This document shows positions 12,262 through 24,473 of a stretch of 64,000 nucleotides of DNA, in pieces; positions within the stretch are counted from its first letter, which is position 1, and every line of letters starts with the position of its first letter. The notes under the pieces are model-generated. The model did no database searches and had not been told where the DNA came from. It saw only the letters and a list, made by a program, of their open reading frames with translations. The stretch is from Pelodera strongyloides. Lineage: Eukaryota; Nematoda; Chromadorea; Rhabditida; Rhabditidae. Both the position numbers and the translations under genes were made by a program. The DNA lies in NCBI GenBank assembly GCA_036852015.1, contig JAANDG010000168.1, positions 124,001 through 188,000 on the forward strand, read 5' to 3'.

Positions 12262-12350
12262 GTGGTCTGGGCGGCGCTAGGGGCGGCTAAAGGGGCGTGG
12301 CGGGCGGTGCTAGGGGCGAGTAGCGATATCCGGGCGGCGCTAGGGGCGCT
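12262..12350. repeat. GCGCTAGGGGCG repeats, second cluster
   Basis: Three diverged units containing GGCG(C/G)TGCTAGGGGCG or GGCGGCGCTAGGGGCG stand out from the AT-rich surroundings. They share the core of the 24-bp repeats at 10992-11057, about 1.25 kb away in the same intergenic region. Confidence 0.7.
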
Positions 12351-12902
12351 GAAGAACGTAGAATCTAGCAACGCACGGGCATTCAGAACAGCTACTAAGT
12401 CTGTACTAGATTTTGACTAGACCATTACTAAATGATTTTTTTAGGAATTTTTCAGTGAGACTGTTGCTAATTACATACCTTATGGATACTAAGTTGAGTT
12501 TAAATATTTATTAGATCGATACTAAATTGATACTTTTTCTCTGCATGTTTCGCCTCTCCTACTTTACCACACTATTTTCATACTGTTATTCATCGTGACC
12601 ATTGCAATTTGTAGCATCATGTAGTTTAGAGGACAACTTCCGGGTTTGAACAATGGAGAGAAATGTTGTTTACGTGCGATTTGAGATAGTGCAGACTTCA
12701 CGGCAGTTGTTTTCTATGCCCGTCCATGTTTATCGACCGTCTGGCAATGCAACTCCACTCTCGTCTTTAAGTTGTTATCATTGCGCTTGCGCTGTTGAAC
12801 CCTACAGTTTCCAATCATAGCATTTCCCTGTTGTTCTTGTCCCTGTATACTTATACGACTCGGTTTAATTGCTTCTAAAGTGGTACACATATGCTTTTCA
12901 GG

Positions 12903-15900
12903 ATGAACTCCATGCGCACCCTTAGCCTATTCAAAAAGATTACGACGGTTGCCTCCCAAAGGGTATGCATTAACCATTGAGATGTGATTTCAGATTTCCG
13001 GGATTATGAAACGAGTTTGATTTGGTCCAAGGAAAAAAATTACGCAGTGTTGTTCTCTTTCTTTCTATTACTATATATCTCTGAACATTGTTACTGCCAC
13101 GAATAACAATTGATTTTAGACAATGGCCTCGCATCCCCTTGCCGACATGCTAGGTCGATTGAACCATGTGGCCATCGCTACCCCAGACCTCGAAAAAGCA
13201 TCCCAGTTCTATAAGAATCTTGGAGCCAAAGTGTCTGATGCTGTGGTGAGTCCCTAGGGCGCGTTCGGGATGCTCTTTCCGACTCTGGTCGGCTTACGCA
13301 CCGGGTCCCGTTCCAGGTAGAAAACCCGGTACGCGTTCCGGATCGCGTACCAGGTTTTTTGCTGGGTCGGATACCGTGCGGCACAGTACTTGGCTACGGT
13401 AGCCGCGACGTATTTTAGAAAACACCTTATAAAGTGCAGAATCGCGCCCAGCCCCTTTCCGCTTGAAAAATATAATAAACAATATTAACTTTACGCCAAT
13501 TAAAGAAATCACTTAGAATATTTTATTATAAGACTCCAATGTCAAATTATACATACGGCAAACATGAAATTACAAAACGTTATAAGATATGGGAAAATGT
13601 TATGGAAACGTAATGATGTTAATGATGTAAATAAATGTGTGAATACCACTTTAAGTGAGTATATCAGTATATCAGTAAACTGACAATGAGTGCAAACAAT
13701 TATAATAAGGGTAAAGTCAGCTACATAACTGCGACGTCAACAATAATCAAACTATGTAACGCGGTTAAATTAAACAACAGAGTTATGCCAAGAGTTAATC
13801 TACAAGTCAAAATAGTAACTAAATATATAACATAAATCTATCTAGCATACTATCATATCTACATATCATATCTAACATAAACTAAATACCTAACAACATA
13901 CAAAATAGCCAACAACTCGCGAATAAATTACTTGAACTAATAGCTATAGGTTGCACAGACGAGGTAGTGTTCAAATGCTTCCAGAAATTTTCCCACTAAT
14001 TCTAAGTGGAGGATGTGTATATGGGAAACCAAAAACCCCGATTTCGCCCCGATCAAGTCCCTCAAAAAATCGGGCCTTGATCGGGGCGAAATCGGAGTTT
14101 TCACTTTCCTGTGAAGTACTTCTTAACTTATAAACAGTTTGCGTACTAATTACCTCATTTAGTACCCAACAAGTATATTTCTAAAGCTAAAGCCGTCTGT
14201 CTGTATCGTCTCGTTCCCACAACTTCAGGGTTTCTGGCTGTGCTGTGTGCTGTATGTGGCATCCGTGCATGTCGGGACCTGTGGTCAGAATGTCGTGGAA
14301 CCAATTAGCCGAGCGTTCCGCCATCGCAACTGCATCTAGATTTGACATATTTTAGCATGATGTGTTTAATTGTCAGGAAAATGAACCCAATGAGTACAAA
14401 AGACGGAAATAACACTGCGTATAGCATATCACAAATTCGGGTTTCCAGTGATGAGTGCTCATAAAATTGGCTTGCAAATTAGAGTTCTAGTCCCACCATC
14501 TTATTTGGTGTTCATTCCCAAATTCAGGAAATAACTTTAGGCTCAAACAAACGAGGTAATATTCGTTACATGCCCCAAAGGGTTGTGCGCGTCGAAGAAT
14601 ATTTTAATAAACATATACAAATTCACACCGACCTTGATGCTGCAGATATTTCTTGCAAGTTGCGAAGCACGAAGCGTTGCAGTGAAGCAGAATCCGTCGC
14701 GTTAATATCCTCACGTACGATGTCATCCCTGAATAATTTATTTAAAGTGAAGAAAACTCCATTTGTTTGCCCACTATGACGCCTAGAAACTATAGCCAAA
14801 AATAAAAGATTCTATTGGAGAATTTCTTATGGTAGCTACTAGGTACAAGCCAAGCTTTTCGCACCTAACTGGCGGTACAACAATATAGGCTTTTCGCCGT
14901 TCTCGCTTTCAATAAGCAGAAAAATTCTCACGTATGTATTAGACCACATTTAGCAGAAAATCTAGCCCCCCCCCCCCATCGGCAATTTCACCATGTAAAA
15001 AGCGCTAGAGGTTACCCAGCACTAGCCGAGAAGTAGCCAGTGATCTAAAGTCACCAACCTGGAGTTTGCGTTGCCGAGCACATGGGTCTGTGGTCTGTGT
15101 AATCGCATTTATTTTACCACTCCGTGTCAGTGATCATTTCTGTCGGTTGTGCAGTTGAAAGCGTCCGATCGTGTCCTAAACAACAATGTGGAAAATATAT
15201 ATGACCATCATATAAGGCTTCCCATGGATCCTAAAGCAACAGGAAAGTGCAAGTCTCACCTTCACAACTTCTGGAATTCATATTCAATCCCAATAATCAT
15301 ATCTCACATCGCACAGGCTCGCAAACGGTTGAGTGAGAGAAAATGCGCTAAAATGGGAGTATAAGACAGTCGTCAGGTCGTCACAGAAATGCGAATGAAA
15401 CCGAACCTCTGCCCCATAATAATACATTAAAACAACAAATACGTACATTCTTCCATCCTGCCGAAATATTGGTGTTTATCGTGGTCCAAAACTGGCGCGG
15501 TTGCACTTGCTCAAGCCTGAAGGAATACGCATATAAGAACATCCAGGAAATAGTCAGTTCTTCTCAATAGGTCATCCATAAAACTTACTTTTATATCATT
15601 ATCCTCCCTTCCTTCTTCTTCGAAGCGAGCAGTCACGTTTCCCTAGCAAAATACATGTGTGAATATAGGTAAAATAGAAGAGAACATCGAAATTACAAAA
15701 ACTCGTAGCTTTGGAAAATGACACCACGTGTTTGTAAGAATTTTGTACTTATAAACTGTAAAACTTAAGACATACATACCGATCTGTCTCCATAGCGTCG
15801 CTATTCCGTAATAACCAGCCCAGTTCTATCCAGCCGAACTCCGGTACCGCCACGAAGCAGTCGAAGTCTTTGTTGCAGACGTCTGAAATATTATGTGTAG

Positions 15901-17467
15901 TAAAGAAAACTGTTATAAAAATGCAAAGCTATTTATTGGATCTAAACATACCATAAAGCGTATTATTTCATTTCATCGTCCTCGTTCCATGTCTTCATCG
16001 AAGCGGTACATGCACATGACTACCTGTTGCAAACAATAATATAGAAATTCGAAGAAAACGAACAAAAATAAGAACAAGTCGAAAAGCTGAGCATTCTCCA
16101 AAAAAAGAAAGATAAATAAACATGCAAAGTGCATGCGAGGCAAACGAACCGGGTTCCGAACCCGGAACGGGACTCGGTTCGTTTTACGTACCGGTACGTA
16201 CAGTAATACGAGCCGCCCAGGCGGAACGGGACCCGGTTCGTAAGGTCTAGCCGGAACGGGACCCGGTTCGTTCGCGCACATAGGAAAGGAAAACATGCAA
16301 ATTTCCTGTTCGGGATGGACATTTACGAAAGGTTCTAATGCTTGGAGAAAGCTCACAATACAGTATGAATTAACATGCAAAAAGCTTTCCCATGCAATTG
16401 TTTTTAACTTTTGCATGCTATTCACACTGTATTGTGAGCTTTCTCCAGGAAATTTGCATGTTTTCCTTTCGGAAAGTATCCCGAACGCGCCCTTACTTGC
16501 TGAAGTATGTAATAATAGTACCCCAGGAAGAATGTACTTCATTTTCGACCATTTCGACGTGATGTATTTCCATAATGCAACACAGGCTAGTCGTAGTTCA
16601 CGACCACCACTAGCAGGTAGTCACAGTTATTGCTATCCTATAAAATGATATTATTTTAGCCTCAACCCGAGCATGGTGTGTATACTGTTTTCGTGGAGTT
16701 GCCGAACTCAAAGATTGAGCTACTGCATCCCTACGGGGAGAAAAGTCCCATTCAGGTTAGCATATCGATTGGGTGTCTTAGTGTAGGCGATGATGATTAT
16801 ACTATTGATTCGTATGTGATTAGCTCAAAAACACGCATTGTGGAATAGTGGAACCTCAACCTATAAACACAGTGGCAATTTGACTTCAAAGTCGTATTAG
16901 TGTCTCTCACTTTAAGTTGTAAGTTCACCTACCAACGGCATATACTAGGTGAGAACTTATGTGGAAAGCAATTATACCCTTTTTTCTGGTTTAGAGCTTC
17001 CTGAACAAGAACAAGGATGGTGGTATGCATCACATTTGCATTGAAGTAAACGATATCAACAAGGCTATGAATGCAGTCAAGTGAGCTTGTTTGTGTTTAT
17101 TCTTGCTCTTTATGCCTTCTTTTCTGACCGAATTCTCGAAAAACTAAAGTGTACATATTCTGATTCTGGCCAATTCTGGGCATAGACGTCTGTAGGATAT
17201 AACAATCACTTCAGGCTATTCCAACTTTGTGTATGAGACATCGTTATTCCATGCCCTTATAAACTATTCCGGGAGCCGAAACACAACACCTCCATTTAAA
17301 AAGGTTTTATTGTATATTATTTCGAGTGTTAAATAGCATGTATTTCTAGGGAGAAGGGAATCCGTGCTCTTTCCAAGGAGCCAAAGATTGGAGCACATAA
17401 CAAACCGGTCGTATTCTTACATCCAAAGGACTGCGGTGGTGTACTCATCGAATTGGAGCAGGCATAA
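12903..17467 (+). CDS. mce-1: Methylmalonyl-CoA epimerase, mitochondrial
   Basis: Five exons (12903-12962, 13120-13245, 16660-16755, 16995-17080, 17350-17467) encode 161 residues. The enzyme interconverts (S)- and (R)-methylmalonyl-CoA in propionyl-CoA catabolism. Residues 1-22 (MNSMRTLSLFKKITTVASQR and on) are basic and amphipathic, as expected for a mitochondrial presequence. From L34 it is a VOC-fold protein: LNHVAIATPDL (probable metal ligand H36), GGMHHICIEV (H107) and the terminal VLIELEQA (probable ligand E157). KIELLHPYGEKSPI is typical of the family. The start is supported by TTTTCAG one base upstream of the ATG. Intron 2 is 3.4 kb and filled with repeats while the other introns are short. 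Adjacency with NDUFB7 matches, from memory, the C. elegans D2030 region. Confidence 0.95.
14035..14098. repeat. Strong hairpin in mce-1 intron 2
   Basis: ATTTCGCCCCGATCAAG at about 14041-14057 pairs with CTTGATCGGGGCGAAAT at about 14076-14092, extended outward by several bases. The loop is about 18 bases. There is no U-tract, and a terminator role is not expected in a eukaryotic intron. Confidence 0.8.
15470..16015 (-). pseudogene. Antisense exon-like fragments in mce-1 intron 2
   Basis: On the minus strand three pieces have splice-like borders. One at about 15975-16022 reads VVMCMYRFDEDMERGR then stop. One at about 15785-15887, after TATTTCAG, reads CNKDFDCFVAVPEFGWIELG and on. One at about 15589-15642, after TTTGCTAG and before GTAAGT, reads NVTARFEEEGREDNDIK. 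The first and third share the (R)F(D/E)E core. Reading phases between pieces do not match, so this is probably a decayed gene or transposon fragment. Confidence 0.3.
16163..16271. repeat. CGGAACGGGACCCGGTTCG repeats
   Basis: Three units of CGGAACGGGAC(C/T)CGGTTCGT occur at 16163, 16222 and 16252, the last two 30 bases apart. They lie next to a CGGGTTCCGAACCCG palindrome. Similar ACCGGGTCCCGTTCC sequence occurs near 13300, just inside the other end of the 13256-16493 span. Confidence 0.75.
16282..16493. mobile_element. Palindromic MITE ending CCCGAACGCGCCC
   Basis: The arm GGAAAACATGCAAATTTCCT at about 16287 is repeated in reverse complement as AGGAAATTTGCATGTTTTCC at about 16446. GGAGAAAGCTCACAATACAGT is likewise mirrored by ACTGTATTGTGAGCTTTCTCC. 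The right end extends to CCCGAACGCGCCC. The left arm is interrupted by about 35 bases containing TTCGGGATGGACATTT, which resembles the element at 7851. Confidence 0.75.
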
Positions 17468-18790
17468 TATTGTAGTCTAAAATGATCTGTCGATTACTGT
17501 AGTTCCACATACATTACAATCTCGTACTTTCCGTAATGAAGTCAGTGATGTTCAACACGTACCTATGTACATTTGATGTTATAGCATAGGTTCATTCTTC
17601 TTTCGCTGTATATTTACTCTTTTTTTAATTACAGTAGTATGTTTGATAGTTGCAGAGCTATCGTATTAGACCTCTGTGATGTAATATTTAGGATAGATTG
17701 AAATGTACAGTAATAACAGTAAAACAAATTACAATCTCGGTGATAACGTCTTTTATTAGAAAAACTTTTGTTGAAATATGTATTCGACCGTAAGACGTCG
17801 TTTCTTCGGCGTCTCCGCACTCTTCTCCGGTCTTAAATAATAAGCTCGTAGTTTTCAAATGATTTACATTTGATTTGTGGTCCATTTATTACATTTGATT
17901 TTGCCGGTGCTTGCAGTCGAATTAGTGGTCAAAATAGTCAGGGAATAAACATTTGTTTTTGCATTCATCCATTACGCGTACTACTGTGAAAGTGGGCACC
18001 TTGCATGCCCTTGCAACCATAGCACTGATATAACTCGGTATAACTAGCACTGATACTGCGAGGTATACTGTACTCATGCCTTTGCTTTCCAATATAGTAT
18101 TTCGGTGGGTTGCCAGTTACCGGGAGGGTATAAAACGCGGTCCACATTGCAAATGGCCGTGCTGTAAAAAACCGCCCATGCGTTCGTTACCACAGTCACG
18201 CGTCACGCCCCAACTTACGTATTACTGTAGTTTGTATTTTTTTTTCCAACGTATAACGATTAATACACATAGGCTTAATATAATGTTTAATACCCAGGAA
18301 AACTGAATTAATTGCCCAGACCACATAAAACCGTCTGCAGCCGGTCGCCAAATGGTTTTCACTGAAAACCATTCGGTAATCGTCACTGACCAAATGCTGA
18401 CCAGGTAATGACGGGTTTCTAGAAAATTTGTTCGACAGGTCTTCAAGTGGGTACCAAAGGTTTTGGTTGCATGAAAAGTAGTGTTGGCTTAGAGGGCTCA
18501 CGTAAGAAAAACTTCCCCAATTTTCCTGGGAGAAAAGTGCAGGATTGCTCAAGCGTGACTGTGAAAACCGTCATTCATAGTATGAAGGATGAGTTATTAG
18601 GAAATGAAGATCAACCGCGTATTCAGAGTACCGCGTTTTTTATTTATTTTTCTTCATGTATCTTCCTATATCTAATGAAAATCAAATTAAATTCCTACTA
18701 TATTGTGACTGTGACAATAATAAGCAGCTTCATTTGGTTACTCCCAACCAAATATAAATTTAGTGTACGGTACCTTTTTTCATCACCAGT

Positions 18791-18917
18791 GGCCGTATGC
18801 ACGAACACCGGGATAGCTCTCAGCTCCCAGTGGGAGGTTCGAGAAAGAGACGGAACAGAATCAGAGTCACGTAGAGACAAATTCTCCCAACCGGGGAGGC
18901 TCCCATATGTTATGCTT
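18791..18917. mobile_element. MITE, GGCCGTATGCACGAAC ends
   Basis: The left end is GGCCGTATGCACGAACACCG, followed by GCTCCCAGTGGGAGG. The right half contains CCGGGGAGGCTCCCATATG. The organisation matches 54157-54293, which is in the opposite orientation, and more distantly 46099-46220. Confidence 0.7.
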
Positions 18918-19031
18918 CAAAAGCGCGCTGCTTTATTCAACGATGGCTCATACAGTGTACGCCGCTTATAACTTGCCGCAGAGGCACATTCGATCATCAT
19001 TGATTATCGAACGTGCTCACAGTCAAGTACA

Positions 19032-19163
19032 GAGGCCATATTCATCACTCAATTCCCCATGGGGAAATCCCCGTCTTTTTCTCTGCGTGTCTCACTTTAG
19101 AATGCTATTTTCGGTCCCTGGGGAATATTTCCCCGAGGGAATCGGAGTGGTGAATGTGGCCTC
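19032..19163. mobile_element. MITE, second copy of the GGCCATATTCA(C/T)CACTC family
   Basis: The ends are GAGGCCATATTCATCACTCA and GGAGTGGTGAATGTGGCCTC. The interior is the same as 9395-9530 read from the other strand (ATTCCCCATGGGGAA, then TCTCTGCGTGTCTCAC). Confidence 0.85.
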
Positions 19164-21886
19164 AGTAGTGTTTCCATATACTTCCCTTCCGCTTTCCTTC
19201 TCCATTCCCTTCTTCCTACCACCGCTCACTGTTAATTCCGCACCTTGAAAGATTCCACATTATTTCTGGTATCTTCCACATCGATCACTTTAGTGGTCGA
19301 ACTTGTTGCGTCTTCAGGACTTCCATTGGTTTGGACCTCCAAAGATAAGCAGTAGGATGAAGTTTGAAAAAAGTGGAGAAAACTAGCGTACCCCACTTAA
19401 GCACACTTAACAATCTGGAAGCAGCTACTATTTTGGAAATAAGTTACTACCCGAACTGGAAATAAGCTACTTTTTTTTGTGAGCGAAGTATTTTGTAGGG
19501 AACGAAATAATATCCTCCCCCTTGGCTTAGAATCATTGGTGTGCGCTCACAATTGGCCACCAACCTATGTCCAGATTGATGTGCACATTTGACCCACCTA
19601 CTCGGGGTGTGCCACATGTGTGCCAAGCGTGCGCGAAAATAGGGCAGCACGGAAACGTTTTTGTTTGCACACCCTTATGCCCTTGGCACTCAGGGTGCGC
19701 CCGCGCCCTACTAGTTTAGTCCCGATAATGTCTTTTTCAAAAAATAAGTTTTAGAAAGCCCACGCTGTATGTGTTTTTCGCCTTTTTGATTTTCAATCTC
19801 AACATCATTCTTTTGGATTTACAGGAACAATTACATGCAAATGCAATTGCCAGTTGCCTGAGGTTCTCTGTGCAATAATTGTTCGCACGATTATTTATCG
19901 ATTTTTTTCTGGAACGTAGGCAAACCCTTTTCGACCTTTTCGAAAATTAACTCACGAATAAATTAGCTTATAAATGACGCTATTTAATGCTACACTTGTA
20001 ATCACTCAAGCAAAATCCGGTGATGACCACAGCTTGAGGCTTGATGTATGTTGTTTTCATCTATTTGTGTTTTGCACGCATCATATCTCTCCTTCTTCGG
20101 TAAACTTTTTCAGTATGTTTGTTGTATGTATACCCTTATGCTTAATACTTACAAAGTTGCATTTATTGTATTTTAGCTGCAACCAAAGGCGGTGAACATG
20201 CTGCTGACGTTTTAGCTGCTCCTCTGTAGCTCGGGATAAATCCGACTGAGGCTCTGGTAGTCTACAGGGTTGGTCAGTTCTTTGTTTTGGAAGTAAGTCA
20301 TCTCTCTCTCTCTCCCTTTTCTCCTGATTTTCTGTTTCTCTTTGCTTTTTTTCCTCTCCCTTATTCGTATTCCTTATTCGCTCTTTACAATCCTCGTAAC
20401 TACAGTACCTCCCTCCATAACTACAGTAATTGAGTACAGTAATACTTGCATATGTAATTTCCCATCACGTGCATTTCCCACATAATCAATTAATCAATAA
20501 AAAGTGCCCCATTAGCACCTTATCGCACGCAATTAGCATAAACACTAGCATGCGATAATTTACCCAAATTAGCATGCGAAAAGGTCTGCGCTCAAGTTTT
20601 TAATATGCTAATATGGAACATCACACGTGCTGTCTTTGTTGATCTGTGTGTGGTGTACACAACTTTCCACTCTCATATTTGCTATTCATTTCATACATTT
20701 TAACATTTACCGTGATAAATTCACTCTGTCCTGATATATTTTGGGCCTTGAATTTGGCTAATTTTCTCAACTATTTTCTTCCTTATCCATAATGCTTTAT
20801 GTCTCTTAACTATTTTCTTTTTCGGTACTTTATCCATAATGCTCTTATTTCATGCTTCTTCGTTTTTTTAGGTTTGATGAGTGTCTTTGACGACTATCCA
20901 GGAACTGGTTGGAGGAGTACCAGCTCCAGCGCGAGCCCGACAACGAGTACCATGACCACATTATTCTCAAGGACAAGAAGCGGTGTGTGGGTCAGTTCTT
21001 TATAAAATAGAATTACAATAACCATTGTATCATTAGCTCTATCCTCTATATATTACGTGAATTTTCGATATTACTAATTAGCATAAATATTAACATGAGA
21101 AAATTTGTGAAACGTTTCGTTAAAATTTATGCTAATGTGGAATCTCATGTGCGCAGTCTTCGGTTAGTCTATGCAACATTACTCTTATTCACATTTTTTC
21201 TCATATCAATAACAATTTATGTCTTTTTTTTTGGTTATTGAATCAACTAGCAAAAGGAAATGATCCCATTCTGTATATTTGCAACGCTGAATTGATCTCT
21301 TTTTGTATATTTAGTCATAACAAAAACGCGAAAATAACTGTAGATTTAATATGCTTGACTGACTAATACTAAGGCTCCTAGGTTTAGTAGCAGCATCCTT
21401 TAACGCAACTTGAAGTGCGGAAACCTTTTAGATTTAGAAAATTAAACTTTACGGCTTTACCGTTGTACATATTTTTATTCTATGGTTTGTTTAGCATGTT
21501 AGCATCAATCTGCTGAGTTTACTTGTTTTTCCCCTCTAATAAGTTTTGATACTTTTTTCTGTATTGAATTACAATCCTTCTGTGTTTTAGGTTTGATGAA
21601 GATAGCATCGTGGTGGGCTGCCAGTCTATGAGGTCTTGATCCAGTGTGACTGGTCGGGTGTCCGCTACGAAAAGAAGGAGCTCTAGGATGCGAGCGAGCA
21701 CGAGGAGGAGCATGAGTACCAGGACGATGTGGAACTCAAGAACAAGGAGGTGGAGTATGCGGTCAGTGTTGTATTATATTAGGCAAAAATGATCACGTAT
21801 CATGCGCTCTTTCTCTTAGATTAGCACGCAGTAATATCTGGGATATTTTATGTGAATAGTCCAAAATTTTATTTGATGCCTAATAG

Positions 21887-22190
21887 GGGAGTAACCCGGT
21901 GGGTGAGTACCCCAGTGGGTGAGTACCCCAGTGGGTGAGGACCCCAGTGGGTGAGGACCCCAGTGGGTGAGGACCCCGGTGGGTGAGTACCCCAGTGGGT
22001 GAGTACCCCAGTGGGTGAGGACCCCGGTGGGCGAGTACCCCGGTGGGCGAGTACCCCGGTGGGCGAGTACCCCGGTGGGCGAGTACCCCGGTGGGCGAGT
22101 ACCCCATCGGGCGAGTACCCCATTGGGCGAGTACCCCAGTGGGTGAGTACCCTGGCGGGCGAGTACCCCAGTGGGTGCGTACCCTAGTGG
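21887..22190. repeat. 16-bp minisatellite, array 1 (about 19 copies)
   Basis: The unit is GTGGG(T/C)GAGTACCCC(A/G). The left part is mostly GTGGGTGAGTACCCCA or GTGGGTGAGGACCCCA; the right part switches to GTGGGCGAGTACCCCG. Because 16 is not a multiple of 3 and the unit lacks stops, several frames on both strands stay open, which produces spurious proteins. Confidence 0.95.
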
Positions 22191-23924
22191 TTCTTTCCCT
22201 TTGCGCTCGCTTTGAATATTCTTACAAGTAATCGTTGTCCTCTTGGCATGCGGCGTACCTGCTAGGGTTTTTTTATTATTTATTATTACTCTTTATTCCA
22301 TTCCATAAAGAAGGTACATATTTATACAAACAAGAGAGAAAAAACACACGGGTTGGGGTATAGATTTCGGTTTGTCCTAACTGCTTTATCTTATTTTACC
22401 TTATTTTACCTTAGCCTCTTTATCGTACATGATTTACCTTTTTTTATGCACCTTCGTCCATCGAACTCTCATGGATTCCCGTGAACGACTACAGGTTTGG
22501 ATTGGATCACATCGACGATCTAACGGTATTTTTTAAGAAACTGTTCTATTCGAAACACTCAACCTTTTGGAATTTGCCAAGTCTGTCTAGTAGTCAATAT
22601 CGACATTATGAGGCTTAATCGCTGTTAGTGGCCTTATATTGTCAAATCTTGCGCGATACTTTGTTGTCGTAATAAATGTTATCTTATGGTATGTAATCAT
22701 AATGTGTGTGAGATTCGCTTCGGATACCAAAATTAGAAGCCGCTTTCAAAATATAAGCCCTAAGGTTGTTCAATTTGTAGAAAAAAAAGCAAAATGCGCA
22801 GTTTTCGCTCTTTTCGCCTCATATTTTTACAGCTTTTTTTTTTAGGTTTGATGAGTCTGTTTACCAATTCGTGAAAACTAGCCATGAATTGGTTGGAGAC
22901 CAAATAGTCCCAATGAGGACCAGCTCTATGAGGGGGAGCACGAGAAGGAGCTCCAGGACTACATCGTGCTCATGCTCAAGGACAAGAAGCGGTGGGTTTG
23001 TGAGTGCTTTATATAATCAGTAATAGCATTACAGTAACTAGTGTATCATTAGCTCTCTTCTATTTCTTCACGCCTTCGCCTTCGTTTCTCGTTTATTTGC
23101 CTTTCTGCTGCTTAGCCCCATAACTACAGTAATATGGTTTCACAAAGAACGTTTCATATAGAGCGCGCCGGTGAATTTTCAATAATCATATTAGCATGCG
23201 ATAATTATCTAAATTTGCATGAGAAAAGTTTGAGTTGATCTCTTTTTTATTTGGACAACTAAAAACCGACAGCAACTGTTCTTACTGTAAATTTGATATG
23301 CTTCTTTTGATTAAGGGTCTCAGATTGCTTAGAAACATCCCTGAACGTACATTGGCGCGTGAAATTTTCATGCCAACTTATATACTTTTATGAAATGGCC
23401 CCATGTCTACCTTGCGCCCATATTTGCAATCTATTGTTTGCTAAGCATGATATGATCAACCCGCTGACTTACATAAAAGATGGGCGAGCCCATGTCGATA
23501 CGGTTTACTGTTTTTTTTGGGAGTGCCCATTTGGTGACTAGCTCGTGACTAATTCGTGACTGAAAACCGTCATGAGTTGGTCACCAACCAGTCAAGAGAT
23601 GGCCATTTAGTGATGGGCCAACGACGGTTTTTTTTGGTGGTTTCGGCAATTATATCGTTTCCTGTGTACTTGCTACCTCCCCACTCGCCCCTTCCCATCT
23701 TCTTTATAAGTTTTGATACATTTATAAATTACAATACACTTTTTTTAGGATCGATGAAGACCACCAGTATGTGAGGTCCTGATCCTATAACTTGGTGGAG
23801 TTGGAGATCCACAACAACGAAGGAGCTCTAGGATGCGAGCGAGCACGAGAAGGAGCATGAGTACCAGGACGATGTGGAGCTCAAGGACAAGGATGTGGAG
23901 TATGCGGTCAGTGTTGCATAAGGG

Positions 23925-24213
23925 GGTCTCGATGTATTGCAAAAATTGCCGATTTTTTCTTCCAAGTATGGCTTTAATTACCGTAGATTGGCACTACACG
24001 AGAACAACTACAGACCGCCAAAAAATGGTCCCGCAGCGGTAGCCACAGGACTATTTTTTTCGAGCGTGCATAAACTGTGCATTTTCGCCTCCTCTAGTAT
24101 TATCAATGGTGCATTTTCAAACTTTCAAAGGTGTATGCAAAATCGTACACGAGATGCACATTTGATACTTGGAAGCAAAATGCGCTGTTTTTGCCATACA
24201 TCGAGACCCATAA
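23925..24213. mobile_element. Palindromic insertion in the second duplicated block
   Basis: GGGTCTCGATGTATTGCAAA at about 23926 is mirrored by TTTTGCCATACATCGAGACC ending at about 24212. TTCCAAGTAT at about 23961 is mirrored by ATACTTGGAA at about 24164. It is absent from the first block, so it inserted after the duplication or was lost from copy 1. A further diverged arm (CCATGTATGCCAAAAACA) follows to 24270. A related CCAAGTATGG...ACTACACGAGAA segment lies near 54390. Confidence 0.7.
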
Positions 24214-24473
24214 CGGGGTTTCCATGTATGCCAAAAACAACTGTGCGTTCCCTTCCAAGTATAGAAACATTTACCGTATTTTCCCTGAATTGAATATTTG
24301 ACATGTGAAATTAATACATAGGTCTCGCGAAGTCGTAAAATACGGTAAATTTGTCCTGATACTTGGAAACCCCATTATATTAGGCAAAAATTATCATGTT
24401 TTATTCGCGCTCTAGCTGTCTCTTTTAGGTTAGCACGCCGCAATATAGTCCAAATTTTGTTTGATTTTTGCCT

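Larger units (their letters stand above)
10675..12902. promoter_or_regulatory. Divergent intergenic region between NDUFB7 and mce-1
   Basis: This must hold the promoters of two divergently transcribed mitochondrial genes. I see no convincing core-promoter motif. It contains GC-rich repeats (10962-11057 and about 12262-12350), A-rich tracts and short open frames of low complexity. A possible trans-splice acceptor TGCTTTTCAG sits at its right edge, one base before the mce-1 ATG. Confidence 0.5.
13256..16493. mobile_element. Repeat-filled span in mce-1 intron 2 bounded by GGGCGCGTTCGGGAT ends
   Basis: At about 13258 the sequence reads GGGCGCGTTCGGGATGCTCT followed by TTCCG. At the far end it reads CGGAAAGTATCCCGAACGCG followed by CCC, an inverted copy with a two-base gap. 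This could be one decayed 3.2 kb transposon or two separate MITEs. Inside are short open frames without stops that look protein-like (14570-14779 and 15149-15364, plus strand). There are also antisense exon-like pieces at 15470-16015. I recognise no transposase motif. The ends resemble those of the element at 7851-8064. Confidence 0.4.
17468..20870. other. Intergenic stretch downstream of mce-1
   Basis: No gene is recognised. The stretch contains two MITEs (18791-18917 and 19032-19163), polypyrimidine tracts and short open frames without domains. Exon-like pieces near 20175-20290 (an acceptor ATTTTAG, then CTGCAACCAAAGGCGG) hint at the start of the decayed exon array that follows, but contain stops. 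Confidence 0.5.

Noticed and set aside
15973..16542. A 189-codon minus-strand open frame
   Set aside because: It runs through the palindromic MITE, the CGGAACGGGACCC repeats and an exon-like remnant with no coherent domain, so length alone is not convincing.
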